From positions 1-32,797 of the forward strand of contig WHSR01000068.1 of assembly GCA_009379995.1 (NCBI GenBank): a stretch of DNA of 32,797 bases, given 5' to 3'. This document shows, one piece after another, positions 14,988 through 23,810 of the stretch. Origin of the DNA: Streptosporangiales bacterium (GTDB taxonomy: Bacteria; Actinomycetota; Actinomycetes; Streptosporangiales; WHSR01). The notes under the pieces were generated by a model, which searched no databases, was not told where the DNA came from, and saw only the letters and a list, made by a program, of their open reading frames with translations. Both the position numbers and the translations under genes were made by a program. How positions within the stretch are numbered: position 1 is the first letter of the stretch; every line of letters begins with the position of its first letter.

Positions 14988-16126
14988 CCGGTTGCCCTTC
15001 CTCGGTAGGCCCGGATGGCGTCCCGGGCGCGGGCGAGATCGTCCGAGTCGTTGTAGTAGTGCAGGCTCAGCCGAACGGCCCGGCCGCGCGGGCTGGCCAC
15101 GACACCCTGGCCGGCGAGGAAAGCCCCGAGGTCCTCCGGGTGCTCGGCCGCCACGGCCACCATCGGGCCGCGTCGCTCCGGGACGAGCGGCGAGTAGAGG
15201 GTCTCGCCGGCGCGGCGCAGATCCTCGGTGAGTTCGTCGGCGAGCTCGGCGACGTGTGCCGTCACCCGGCCCGGGTCGAGTTCCTCGATGAGCGACATCC
15301 CGGCCACCGACGCGCATGCCGCCGGGATCGCCGGCGTGCCGGTCTCGTACCGCCGCGCCTCCGCCGGAAAATCCAGCCGCCGCGGCTCGAACGCGAACGG
15401 CTCCCCTCGCCCGAACCATCCGGTGAGCTGCGGGTCACGATCCTGGACCAGCCCGCCGCGGACGTAGAGGAAGGCGAGCCCCGGCGCGCCCAGCAGGTAC
15501 TTGGAGGTGCCGGCCACCAAGTAGTCGCAGTCGAGCCGGCGCACGTCGACCGGAAGCACCCCGGCCGCCTGGTAGGCGTCGACGAACACCCGGGCGCCGA
15601 CCTCGCGGGCTCGGCGGGTGACCTCCTCGACCGGGAGGCGGCTCCCGTTCCGGTACGACACCGGCGGTACCGAGACGAGCCCGGTCTGCTCGTCGACCAG
15701 CCGAACGTAGTCCTCCGGCTCGACGAGCCCGTCGCGCTCGGGCGCGTACTCGATCCGGGCGCTGCGGGATCGCTGAGCGAGCCAGACGTGCGCGACCGAC
15801 GGGAACTCCATGTCGCAGGTCACGATCCCGGGTCGCCGTTCCCAGCAGAGCGTCGAGGCCACCTGGAACGCGCCCTCGGAGGCGTTCGGCATGATCGCGA
15901 CCTCGTGTGGCTGGGCTCGGATCACGCGGGCGAAGGCCTCGCGCACCCGCTCCGTCACCTCCATCCATTCCGGCCACGGGAGGCCGTGCTCCCGCCAACG
16001 CCCCAGAAAGTGCTCCATCGCGTCTGCGGCCCGGTCGCTCTGTGCGCCCAGGCTGCAGCTGGCGAGGTAGGCCTTGTGTGCGCAGATCGGGAAGTGCGCG
16101 CGGAAGTCGGCTGGAGTCGGCGTCAC
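14984..16126 (-). CDS. Class V aminotransferase (PLP-dependent)
   Basis: This is a 380-residue fold-type I PLP enzyme of the cysteine-desulfurase/isopenicillin-N-epimerase-like group. The PLP lysine is Lys209 in AGTSKYLLGAPG and the pyridine-binding Asp is Asp183 in FVDAYQAAG. NASEGAF (residues 81-87) supplies phosphate contacts. The C-terminal domain ends LSLHYYNDSDDLARA. No conserved catalytic Cys loop of NifS/IscS is apparent, so cysteine desulfuration is not supported. Family members also include kynureninase-like and epimerase-like enzymes. It starts with GTG and is the first gene of a three-gene operon. A TTGACC-N17-CAACAT promoter lies about 50-80 bases upstream. Confidence 0.88.
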   Translation of the reverse strand: MTPTPADFRAHFPICAHKAYLASCSLGAQSDRAADAMEHFLGRWREHGLPWPEWMEVTERVREAFARVIRAQPHEVAIMPNASEGAFQVASTLCWERRPGIVTCDMEFPSVAHVWLAQRSRSARIEYAPERDGLVEPEDYVRLVDEQTGLVSVPPVSYRNGSRLPVEEVTRRAREVGARVFVDAYQAAGVLPVDVRRLDCDYLVAGTSKYLLGAPGLAFLYVRGGLVQDRDPQLTGWFGRGEPFAFEPRRLDFPAEARRYETGTPAIPAACASVAGMSLIEELDPGRVTAHVAELADELTEDLRRAGETLYSPLVPERRGPMVAVAAEHPEDLGAFLAGQGVVASPRGRAVRLSLHYYNDSDDLARARDAIRAYRGRATG

Positions 16127-16180
16127 GAGGTGTCCCGGTTCGGAGGTGGCCTGGCTCGCTGGAACGAAACGATCTCAGTG

Positions 16181-16209
16181 ATGTTGCGCCACACCGGTCA
16201 CGCGGTCAA
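16181..16209 (-). promoter_or_regulatory. Probable promoter of the aminotransferase-NhaC-oxidoreductase operon
   Basis: On the - strand TTGACC (16204-16209) and CAACAT (16181-16186) are 17 bases apart. Transcription would start near 16174, about 48 bases before the GTG at 16126. The rest of the 16127-16300 gap holds short GGCAGG/CTGGCAG repeats and nothing else recognisable. Confidence 0.5.
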
Positions 16210-16300
16210 GCGGGCCCGGCAGGCCTGGCAGCCCTGGCAGGCCGGTGATCCGCCGGGTACGGTCGGGTGACCGGCGGGTGCGGCCCGGGGAGGTGGCGGG

Positions 16301-17502
16301 ATGCCAGAGCGGAGGTCCATTCGCCATCGGCGGCGACCCATCGGGTATTCGTTCGCGACCGCCTCGTTCCTCTTCGCGCTGCCCCTCTCGGCGGCCGCCC
16401 TGCTCGTCGTGGTTCCCGCGCCGGCGCTGGCCGTGTGGTACGGCTCCGTCCTTGTCACCGAGTTCAGCCTCGCCCTCACCGTCCTGGCCGTGGGCGGCCT
16501 GCTGCTGGCCTGGTTCGCCCGCCTCTTCGGCGCGTGGGTGCTGCCCGTTGCCGCGGCCGGTTTATGCTCCCTCGCCCTGCTCCTCTCCCTGGTGCCGCCG
16601 GCGTGGGCGTTATCCAGCGCGGGCCGGGCGGAGGCCCCGCTGTCGTGGTCGGAGTACTTCGCCGGGCTGTCCATAACGGCGGATCGGGATCCGCGGACCG
16701 TGAGGTACGCGCGCGTTCGAGGACAGAGCCTGCGGCTGGACGTGTGGCGGCCCGAGGTGCCGGCGTCCGGTCCGCGGCCCGCGATCATCATGGTGCACGG
16801 CGGGAGCTGGACGGATGGCCAGCGCAGCCGCCTTCCGCGGTGGGACGCCTGGCTTGCCGAGCAGGGGTACGTGGTGTTCGACATCGACTACCGGCTCGCT
16901 CCTCCCCCGAGCTGGCGAAACGCTCCTGGCGACGTCAAGTGCGCGGTCGGCTGGGTGAAGCGCAACGCCGGACGGTACGGGGTCGACCCCTCCCGGGTCT
17001 CGCTCATGGGCTCCTCGGCAGGGGACATCTGGCGCTGCTGACCGCCTACACGGCGGGCGATAGGTGGCTGCCGCCGAGCTGCCCCGCCCCGGACACCTCG
17101 GTGCGCGCCGTCCTCGCCCTGCACCCGCCAACGGACCTGGTCTACGAGTACGAGAGCGAGCCGTCGTGGCGGGCGGCCGGAATGGCCGACTACAGGACAC
17201 AGAAGCTGGAGACCTTCACCGGTGGGACGCCGACGGACAGCCCGGCGCCCTACCGGCTCGCCTCACCTGCGGCCCGGGTCCAGCAGGGCGCTCCGCCGAC
17301 GTTGATCCTCCACGGCGGCCGGGACCAGATCGTGCCGGTGGAGGCCTCCCAGCGGCTCGCCGGCCGGCTCGCCGCGGCCCGTGTGCCGCATCGGTTGGTC
17401 GAGATCGGCTACGCCGACCATGCCTTCGAGGTCAGCTGGGGCGGGTTCGGCTCCCAGATCAGCCGGGACGCGATCGCCCGGTTCCTCAGCCGGTACGGGT
17501 GA
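16301..17502 (+). pseudogene. Membrane-anchored alpha/beta hydrolase, frameshifted at the nucleophile
   Basis: An N-terminal region with three to four hydrophobic helices (about residues 15-105) precedes an HSL/BD-FAE-type esterase domain. The oxyanion motif is HGGSW and the nucleophile elbow GSSAG. In the first frame the protein then stops as DIWRC at 17041. In the next frame it continues naturally as HLALLTAYTAGD through the acid motif GGRDQIVP and YADHAFE (catalytic His) to 17502. One extra G in the GGGG run at 17021-17024 would join them as GSSAGGHLALL. As sequenced, no active enzyme can be made without frameshifting. GGAGG precedes the ATG. The 3' end overlaps menD by 17 bases. It may be an active gene misread by one base. 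Confidence 0.88.
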
Positions 17503-19207
17503 GTCCGGCCTTCTCCAGGGCGGCGGCAACGGCCGCGCGCAACCGGGCGTGCAGTGCGGCGTTTTCCTCCCGGTCGGTACGGACCTCGATAAGGCGCAAC
17601 CCCTTCCCGTCGATCAGTTTGGGCAGCTCGCTCATCCGGGTGAGGCGGGCGTACGGCACGTGGGGGGCCGCCGCGAGCGCCGCCAGGTCAACGCCGTGCG
17701 GCGTGCCGAACACCCGCTCGAACGGTCCCGGATGTGCCGCCTGCGGCAGGAGGGAGAAGATCCCGCCGCCGTCGTTGTTGACCACGACGATGGCCAGATC
17801 GGGCCGCAGCTCCTCCGGGCCGAGGACCAAGCCGTTGTGGTCGTGCAGCAGCGCGAGGTCGCCGAGCAGGGCGTAGGCGGGACCGTCGTGGGTCAGCGCC
17901 GCGCCCACCGCCGTCGACACCAGCCCGTCCACCCCGCTGGCCCCCCGATTTGCCAGGATCCGCAGCCCTCGCCGGGGGCGCATGGTCTGGTCGAGGTCCC
18001 GTATCGGCATGCTCGAACCCACCAGCAACAGGGCACCGTCGGGGACCGCCGCCGCGAGGTCGCGGGCCAGACGCGGCTCCGAGGGCACGTCGTCGCGATC
18101 CAGTACCGCGTCGACCGCCCGGCAGGCCGCCTCGTCGGCGCACAGCCACGACTCCATCCAGCCGGGCTCGCTCGGCGGGAACGCCGCCCCGGCGACCGCC
18201 GGACGGATGTCCGTCGCCGACCGGGTTGGGTCGGCCCACCGTGGCCCGGGGTCGACGACCACCTGGTCGGGTGCGTCCCGCAGGAAGCCGAGGAGCGGGC
18301 GGGACAGACCCGGCTTGCCGACGGTGACGACGACGTCGGGCCGGTGGGCCGCGACGAAATCGGGCGTGCTCAGCAGGAAGTGGTAGGCGGATATGGCTTC
18401 CCGCCCCTGGCGGGCGTTGCTCGACGGCTCGGCGAGCACCGGCCATCCGGCCGCCCGCGCCGCGGCGACGCACGGCGCCGGGTCGTAAGCGCCGTCACCG
18501 GCGACGAGCACGCCCCGGCGGACGTCGGGGGATAGTGCCGCGGGTACGGCGGACTCCCCCGTCGTCGCCGGCTCCGGGCCGACCCTCGTCCACGGCCGGC
18601 CGGAGGCGCGGCCATGCAGGTCCTCCGGCCATGCCTTGTCATGGTCGGGGTCGCCGTCCGGTACCAGGGGCTCGGGAAAGGACAGGTTGAGGTGGACGGG
18701 GCCGGTGTCGGGACCGGACGCCACCGCCCAGGCCCGGCACGCGAGCGAGCGCCAGTACGCCACCATTCCGGGACGCGCGTGCGGCGTACCTACCTCACAG
18801 AACCAGCGAACCGCGTCCCCGTACATCTTGATCTGGTCGATGGTCTGGTTGGCGCCGGTGTCGCGCAGCTCGGGCGGCCGGTCGGCGGTCAGCACGAGCA
18901 GCGGAACCCGCCCGTGGTCGGCCTCGACCACCGCCGGGTGCAGGTTCGCCGCCGCGGTCCCCGAGGTACACAGCACGGCCGCCGGCCGTCCGCTTCCCTT
19001 GGCCAGGCCCAGTGCCAGGTAGCCCGCGGAGCGCTCGTCGATCCGGACGTGCAGCCGCAGCCCGTGCGGTGAGACCGCCTGTGCCCCCTCGTACAGCGCC
19101 ATCGCCAGCGGTGCGGACCGAGAGCCGGGCGCCAGCACGGCGTCGGTCAGCCCACACCTGACGAGCTCATCGACCAGGACGCGGGCAAGGGCGGTGGACG
19201 GGTGCAC
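17486..19207 (-). CDS. menD: SEPHCHC synthase (menaquinone biosynthesis)
   Basis: This 573-residue thiamine-diphosphate enzyme joins isochorismate and 2-oxoglutarate in the second step of menaquinone synthesis. The N-terminal Pyr domain shows LAPGSRSAPLA and RIDERSAGYLALGLA (ThDP-activating Glu). CTSGTAAANLHPAVVEA and LTADRPPELRDTGANQTI follow. The C-terminal PP domain has LLGDLALLHDHNGL and VVVNNDGGGIFSLLPQ, the metal/diphosphate site. The length is normal for MenD. The start is GTG at 19207, 10 bases after menB, so the two form an operon. Its 3' end overlaps the convergent hydrolase gene. The product feeds MenH/MenC/MenE, which are not in this window. Confidence 0.97.
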   Translation of the reverse strand: MHPSTALARVLVDELVRCGLTDAVLAPGSRSAPLAMALYEGAQAVSPHGLRLHVRIDERSAGYLALGLAKGSGRPAAVLCTSGTAAANLHPAVVEADHGRVPLLVLTADRPPELRDTGANQTIDQIKMYGDAVRWFCEVGTPHARPGMVAYWRSLACRAWAVASGPDTGPVHLNLSFPEPLVPDGDPDHDKAWPEDLHGRASGRPWTRVGPEPATTGESAVPAALSPDVRRGVLVAGDGAYDPAPCVAAARAAGWPVLAEPSSNARQGREAISAYHFLLSTPDFVAAHRPDVVVTVGKPGLSRPLLGFLRDAPDQVVVDPGPRWADPTRSATDIRPAVAGAAFPPSEPGWMESWLCADEAACRAVDAVLDRDDVPSEPRLARDLAAAVPDGALLLVGSSMPIRDLDQTMRPRRGLRILANRGASGVDGLVSTAVGAALTHDGPAYALLGDLALLHDHNGLVLGPEELRPDLAIVVVNNDGGGIFSLLPQAAHPGPFERVFGTPHGVDLAALAAAPHVPYARLTRMSELPKLIDGKGLRLIEVRTDREENAALHARLRAAVAAALEKAGLTRTG

Positions 19208-19217
19208 GGGTCGTCGC

Positions 19218-20045
19218 TCACGGGCGGCGCGGAAACCTGGCGAAGTCCGGCGGGCGCTTTTCCTTGAACGCGTCGCGGCCCTCCTGGGCCTCCTCGGACA
19301 TGTAGAAGAGCATCGTGGCGTCGCCGGCGAACTGCTGCATCCCTGCCGCGCCGTCGGTGACGGCGTTGAGCGCGCCCTTGAGCATACGCAGCGCGGTCGG
19401 GGACTTCTCCAGCATCTCCCGGCACCACGCGACGGTCTCCTCCTCCAGCCGCTCCACCGGCACCACCGCGTTCACCAGGCCCATGTCGTACGCCTGCTCG
19501 GCGGTGTACTGGCGGCAGAGGTACCAGATCTCCCGGGCTCGCTTGAGGCCCACCGTGGCCGCGAGCAGCCACGAGCCGTACCCACCGTCGAACGAGCCCA
19601 CCTTGGGCCCGGTCTGGCCGAAGATCGCGTTGTCGGCGGCGATGGTCAGGTCGCAGCAGACATGCAACACGTGTCCTCCGCCGATCGCGTACCCCGCGAC
19701 CATGGCGACGACGGGCTTCGGGGTACGACGGATCTGTACCTGCAGGTCGAGAACGTTGAGCCGGCCGACCCCGGAATCGTCCAGGTAGCCGTCGTCGCCG
19801 CGGATCTTCTGATCGCCGCCGGAGCAGAACGCCTTGGTACCCGCGCCGGTCAGGATGATGACCCCGACGCCGGGATCGTCCCGGGCCACGTTGAACGCGT
19901 GCGAGAGCTCAAAGAGCGTGGTGGGGCGGAACGCGTTACGCGCCTCCGGCCGGTTGATCGTGATCTTCGCAATGCCCTCGGCAACGTCGTAGCAGATGTC
20001 TCGGTAGTCCCCCGAGCGCTTCCAGTCGACCAACCGCTCGACCAA
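19218..20045 (-). CDS. menB: 1,4-dihydroxy-2-naphthoyl-CoA synthase
   Basis: This crotonase-family enzyme of about 275 residues cyclises o-succinylbenzoyl-CoA in menaquinone synthesis. Diagnostic segments are INRPEARNAFRP, GAGTKAFCSGGDQKIRG (oxyanion hole), AMVAGYAIGGGHVLHVCCD, FGQTGPKVGSFDGGYGS (catalytic Asp region) and the C-terminal AFKEKRPPDFARFP. TTG at 20045 is proposed as the start because AAGGAG lies eight bases upstream. The in-frame GTG at 20075 has no ribosome site and would add a non-conserved peptide. menD follows after 10 bases. Confidence 0.96.
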   Translation of the reverse strand: MVERLVDWKRSGDYRDICYDVAEGIAKITINRPEARNAFRPTTLFELSHAFNVARDDPGVGVIILTGAGTKAFCSGGDQKIRGDDGYLDDSGVGRLNVLDLQVQIRRTPKPVVAMVAGYAIGGGHVLHVCCDLTIAADNAIFGQTGPKVGSFDGGYGSWLLAATVGLKRAREIWYLCRQYTAEQAYDMGLVNAVVPVERLEEETVAWCREMLEKSPTALRMLKGALNAVTDGAAGMQQFAGDATMLFYMSEEAQEGRDAFKEKRPPDFARFPRRP

Positions 20046-20265
20046 CTTCGGCTCTCCTTCGCATCGTCGCGGCACCGTCCGCGGCCGCAGCCAACCCTAC
20101 AAAGTACAGTCGGCGTCCCTATCGGCCCGGATAGCCGGTTGTCGCTCGCGGAACCGTCAGCCTTTGTGGCAGAGTATGCAACACCGCATCGCGCACTACG
20201 CGCGCTGGACGTCGTGGTCGCTGTCCCGCTGCCGCCTCGGGCACGTGGGCGGACTTTCGTCGTGC

Positions 20266-20295
20266 GGGAAACATTTGGGCCTCACCTGCGTTTGA
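20266..20295 (+). promoter_or_regulatory. Sigma-R/SigH-type promoter upstream of the sigma factor gene
   Basis: GGGAAA (20266-20271) is followed by exactly 18 bases and then GTTTGA (20290-20295). The thiol-stress sigma factors SigR of Streptomyces and SigH of mycobacteria recognise GGAAT-N18-GTT, so this matches at all but one defined base. It lies about 80 bases before the sigma factor ATG. The rest of the 327-base gap from menB (20046-20372) holds a CATAAGTGCATAAGT tandem and no other feature I can name. Confidence 0.6.
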
Positions 20296-20372
20296 CATAA
20301 GTGCATAAGTCAGCACGCCGTCATCAACCACACGATGCCCCTAACACGTGAAAGAGGGAGGGAGGTGCAGTC

Positions 20373-21617
20373 ATGTCGCGTGCCGCTACCGTGACCTCGC
20401 CGGCTAGCGAGACCATGGCCTTTCTTGACGAGCTTATCGAGCGGGGGCGCGCGCAGGGCCGCCTCTCTCTCGATGAGCTCCGCGAAGCCTTCGAGACCGC
20501 CGGTGTCACGCCGACGCAGGGTCGTGCGATCCTGCGCGAGCTGACCGACGCCGGGGTGCGGCTCGCCTCGGACGAGTCCGCCGAGGTCACCGCCGACCCC
20601 GAGGGCGATGCCGCACTGGTGGCCGTCGAAGAAACCGCGGAGGCCACGAAGGTCGTCGAGACCGTACCCGAGTCCGACCTGGACGACGACTCCGGCGGCA
20701 CCGGGGACTCGGTCCACACCTACCTGAAGGCGATCGGGCGCACCCCGCTGCTGACCGCCGAGGAAGAGGTCGACCTCGCCAAGCGGATCGAGGCGGGCCT
20801 GTACGCGGAGGAGAAGCTCCGGCGGGCCGAGGCCGGCGAGGAGGACGTCCCGGAGGAGCTCCGGGAGGACCTCGAGGCCCTCACCGAGGACGGTCAGCGG
20901 GCCAAGGCACACATGCTCGAGGCGAACCTCCGCCTCGTCGTGTCGGTGGCGAAGAAGTACACCGACCGCGGGCTGCCGTTCCTGGACGTCGTCCAGGAGG
21001 GCAACCTGGGTCTCATCCGGGCGGTGGAGAAGTTCGACTACACCAAGGGTTACAAGTTCTCCACCTACGCCATGTGGTGGATCCGGCAGGCGATCCAGCG
21101 CGGCTTCGCCGACTCGGCCCGGACGATCCGGCTGCCGGTGCACGTGCTCGAGATGCTGAGCAAGCTCAGCCGCGTGGAGCGCGACATGCACCAGCAGTTC
21201 GGGCGTGAGCCGACCCCGGAGGAGCTCGCCTTCGAGCTGGACCGGACCCCCGAGCAGGTCGAGGAGCTGCTGCGGACCAGCCGGCAGCCGATCAGCCTGG
21301 AGAACCCTGTCGGCGAGGACGGCGAGACCCGCATCGGCGACCTCATCGAGGACCTGGACACGCCGGAGGCGGCGGTGCTGATCGACCATCAGCTCATGGC
21401 CGAGCAGCTGCGCCAGGTTCTCGACACGCTGGAGCCGCGTGAGGCGACCATCATGGCGATGCGCTTCGGGCTCCTCGACGGGCGCCCGCGCACTCTCGAC
21501 GAGATCGGCAACCACCTGGGACTGACCCGCGAGCGGATCCGTCAGCTCGAGAAGGAGTCCCTGTCGAAGCTGCGGCACCCCAGCCGCAGCATGCCGCTGC
21601 TCGACTTCGCCAGCTGA
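20373..21617 (+). CDS. RNA polymerase primary-type sigma factor (sigma-70, HrdB/SigA-like)
   Basis: This is a 414-residue sigma-70 protein. Residues about 10-55 resemble region 1.1 (LDELREAFETAGVTPTQ). An acidic linker follows, then region 1.2 (DSVHTYLKAIGRTPLLTAEEEV), region 2 with EGNLGLIRAVEKFDY and the promoter-melting/-10-reading FSTYAMWWIRQAIQRG, and region 3. Region 4.2 is TLDEIGNHLGLTRERIRQLE for -35 recognition. The C terminus MPLLDFAS differs from the common HrdB ending. Region 1.1 with a complete core suggests the principal or a close principal-like factor (group 1 or 2). The ribosome site is GGGAGGGAGG. A thiol-stress-type promoter lies upstream. Confidence 0.94.
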   Translation: MSRAATVTSPASETMAFLDELIERGRAQGRLSLDELREAFETAGVTPTQGRAILRELTDAGVRLASDESAEVTADPEGDAALVAVEETAEATKVVETVPESDLDDDSGGTGDSVHTYLKAIGRTPLLTAEEEVDLAKRIEAGLYAEEKLRRAEAGEEDVPEELREDLEALTEDGQRAKAHMLEANLRLVVSVAKKYTDRGLPFLDVVQEGNLGLIRAVEKFDYTKGYKFSTYAMWWIRQAIQRGFADSARTIRLPVHVLEMLSKLSRVERDMHQQFGREPTPEELAFELDRTPEQVEELLRTSRQPISLENPVGEDGETRIGDLIEDLDTPEAAVLIDHQLMAEQLRQVLDTLEPREATIMAMRFGLLDGRPRTLDEIGNHLGLTRERIRQLEKESLSKLRHPSRSMPLLDFAS

Positions 21618-21622
21618 TCCGT

Positions 21623-21689
21623 CCGCCGAGATTTATGTTGCGGGGGGTCCAAACCGGACAAAACGGTCCCACGACATAGATCTCGGCGG
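21623..21689. repeat. Palindromic repeat, copy 2 (22-nt arms)
   Basis: The arms at 21623-21644 and 21668-21689 pair at 19 of 22 positions, two of the three exceptions being G-T wobbles. The 23-base loop, read on the - strand, contains the same CGTTTTGTCCGGTT as copy 1 at 9108-9165, so the two copies are in opposite orientation. It begins six bases after the sigma factor stop and contains the stop codon and last codons of the opposite-strand membrane protein. Confidence 0.85.
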
Positions 21690-23810
21690 GTCTCGTTCCT
21701 CCAGTTCGAGGGCACGCACGCACAGCGCCAGCATGAGCGGGACCATGAGGACGAGGGTGAAGGCGGGGATCGCGACCCCGGAGTCGTTGACGGCCGAGCC
21801 AAGCAGCATGATCACCAATGTGCCCGCGAGTCCCGCCCGAACGGTGGGGGCCCGCCGGTAGACGAGCTGCAACGCGGCGGCACGCCGCTGCACCGGGCGG
21901 GCAAGCACGAAGATCGCACCGAAGACCGCAAGGGCGGCGATCAGGGTGGTTTGCCAGTTGCCCGTCGTGTTGAACAGCGTGACGATCTTGCGGAGCACCA
22001 CCGGGCCGGCCGCGCCCGCGAAAAGCTGGTGCCAGAATCCACCGAGGTGGCTGCGACTTTCCGCGGGGCGCAGCGAGTCGACGAACGCGACCGCGGCGAC
22101 CACGACGATTCCGGCCATGAGCAGCAGCGCGAACCGACGGGCGGAGACCCGTTGCCCGGCCACCATCAGCGCGGTCATCGCGAACGCGGGCACCAGGGCG
22201 ATGACACCCCCGAAGTCGCTGCCCCATTCCGGCCAACCGTCGACCGCGACGACCGCGGCCCCGATGGCCACGACGCCGGCGACCGCGAGCCGTCGGCGTC
22301 CGGTTGCGATCAACACATGCGCCAGCGCGGCGGCGGCGAGCAGCGAGGAGGTCGCGAACACCGCGAACCCGATGTTGGCGAAGCCGTAGAACCTGCCCGC
22401 GACCAGCGCCGTGTAGCCGGTGAGGCTGTTGATCTGCAGATGGCTCCCGGTCATGACGTCGACGGCGAGACACAGCGTGGTCGCGCCCGCGATCACGGTC
22501 ACCGGCCCGAGAAGATGGCGGCGCCACGGTCCGAACAGTGCGACGCCGAGGACCAACACGTCGGCCAGGACGACGCTGGCGAGCAGCGCGAGCAGCGGAT
22601 GGTCGCCTCGCCACCACGGAACCAGGTTGGCGAGAAAGGTCGCGACCGGTACGGCGCCGCCGGCCAACGCGACGTACCGGGTGGCCGCGAGCACCCGAAC
22701 GCGGCGCCGCGGGCCGTCCCCCCTGCGCAGCAGGGCGGCGACCGCGAGTCCGTACACCAGGACCTGGAGCGCCGCGAGCGCGGGGTGGAACAGCGGCAGC
22801 AGCCGGGTCACGGCGTTCGCCGCCACGTTGTCGTCGGCCAGCCGGCTCACCGCCTCCGACACCGACCCGGTACAGGGCTCGCCGGGGCGCCATGCAGTCG
22901 TCGGTGCGCCGGATGGCACGTCCGCGCCGACGGCCTGCAACGCCGTGGCGGTGACGTCGGTGAGCGTCACCAGGCCGCCGCGGCGGGCGGAGGCGGCGGT
23001 GAGGTAGGTGGCGTCGTACCTGCCTCCATCGGGTGCTGGCCCGGCGGCGATGGCCACGTGCAGGTTTGGCTTCGGCGAGCTGTCCGAGACACCGGCCACC
23101 AACACCGTGGTGCCGTCCGGCAACCCGTCGAGGACCCGCGCGACCTGCCGGTCGACCCGCCGGACGGCGGCCGCTCGCCGGTCCTCGCGCAACGGCACGT
23201 CCACCCCGGCGGCGTCGAAGATGTCGTCGATCTCCACCACGGTGAGCGGGCACTCCCGCCAGGCGTCCGCGGAGGTGGTGTCGAGGCGTTCCGCGTAGGC
23301 GGAGACCCGCCCCTCGCCGTCGGCGGCGGCGACCGCGGCGCCCGGACCCACCGCGGATACGCACGCGCCCTCGGCGGCGACGGCGGAGCCGAGGAGGCCG
23401 ATCCGCGCGCCGTACCCGGTGGCGGCGTTGTCGTCGCGGAGCTTGGCGAAACCGCGGACCGTCGCTCCGCCGCCGCTGCGGATCGGTACCGGCGGCAGCC
23501 CGCAGGAACCGTCGACCAGCGTGGCGCGCTCCCCTGCGGATACCGTCAACCAGCCGTCGACCGGGCAGGTGCGGCCCGCCGCGGTACGAACCGACATCGA
23601 CGCCACAGAGCCTCGCTCGGTGAGGCGCCACAGCTCGGGTGTCACGTCGGGGTCGATCTCCTGCCATCGCAGGCCGGGCACGCCGATCAGCACAGCCCGG
23701 GCATCGGGTCGCTGCACCACGGCCGCGCCCGCTTCGGTAGCTGCCATCGGCGCGAAGGCGAACCCGCCGAGCAGGGCCAAGGCGATCGCCGGCCGAGAAC
23801 GCCGGGGCAC
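21633..23810 (-). CDS. Large membrane protein with extracytoplasmic alkaline-phosphatase-like domain
   Basis: This is a 725-residue protein. A signal sequence (residues about 1-29) leads into an extracytoplasmic region to about 345, which resembles alkaline-phosphatase-superfamily folds in wording such as AVLIGVPGLRW, TPELWRLTERGSVASMSVRT and DNVAANAV. The metal ligands of active sulfatases are not clearly present. About ten to eleven hydrophobic helices follow (roughly 345-710). It is a conserved actinobacterial membrane protein of unknown function, possibly in envelope polymer handling given the divergent GT4 glycosyltransferase. The last 18 residues, PPRSMSWDRFVRFGPPAT, are encoded by a palindromic repeat that also provides the stop. 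The start is GTG with GGGGA upstream. Confidence 0.75.
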   Translation of the reverse strand: MPRRSRPAIALALLGGFAFAPMAATEAGAAVVQRPDARAVLIGVPGLRWQEIDPDVTPELWRLTERGSVASMSVRTAAGRTCPVDGWLTVSAGERATLVDGSCGLPPVPIRSGGGATVRGFAKLRDDNAATGYGARIGLLGSAVAAEGACVSAVGPGAAVAAADGEGRVSAYAERLDTTSADAWRECPLTVVEIDDIFDAAGVDVPLREDRRAAAVRRVDRQVARVLDGLPDGTTVLVAGVSDSSPKPNLHVAIAAGPAPDGGRYDATYLTAASARRGGLVTLTDVTATALQAVGADVPSGAPTTAWRPGEPCTGSVSEAVSRLADDNVAANAVTRLLPLFHPALAALQVLVYGLAVAALLRRGDGPRRRVRVLAATRYVALAGGAVPVATFLANLVPWWRGDHPLLALLASVVLADVLVLGVALFGPWRRHLLGPVTVIAGATTLCLAVDVMTGSHLQINSLTGYTALVAGRFYGFANIGFAVFATSSLLAAAALAHVLIATGRRRLAVAGVVAIGAAVVAVDGWPEWGSDFGGVIALVPAFAMTALMVAGQRVSARRFALLLMAGIVVVAAVAFVDSLRPAESRSHLGGFWHQLFAGAAGPVVLRKIVTLFNTTGNWQTTLIAALAVFGAIFVLARPVQRRAAALQLVYRRAPTVRAGLAGTLVIMLLGSAVNDSGVAIPAFTLVLMVPLMLALCVRALELEERDPPRSMSWDRFVRFGPPAT

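Noticed and set aside
14984..16126. Reading the aminotransferase as a cysteine desulfurase
   Set aside because: PLP residues are present but the catalytic Cys loop of IscS/SufS is not visible.
16196..16260. GGCAGG/CTGGCAG repeats as a CRISPR-like or regulatory array
   Set aside because: The units are short, irregular and typical of GC-rich low complexity; no spacer structure.
20292..20320. TTGACA as a sigma-70 -35 before the sigma factor gene
   Set aside because: The hexamer starts at 20292 within the GTTTGA element and has no -10 at 16-19 bases.
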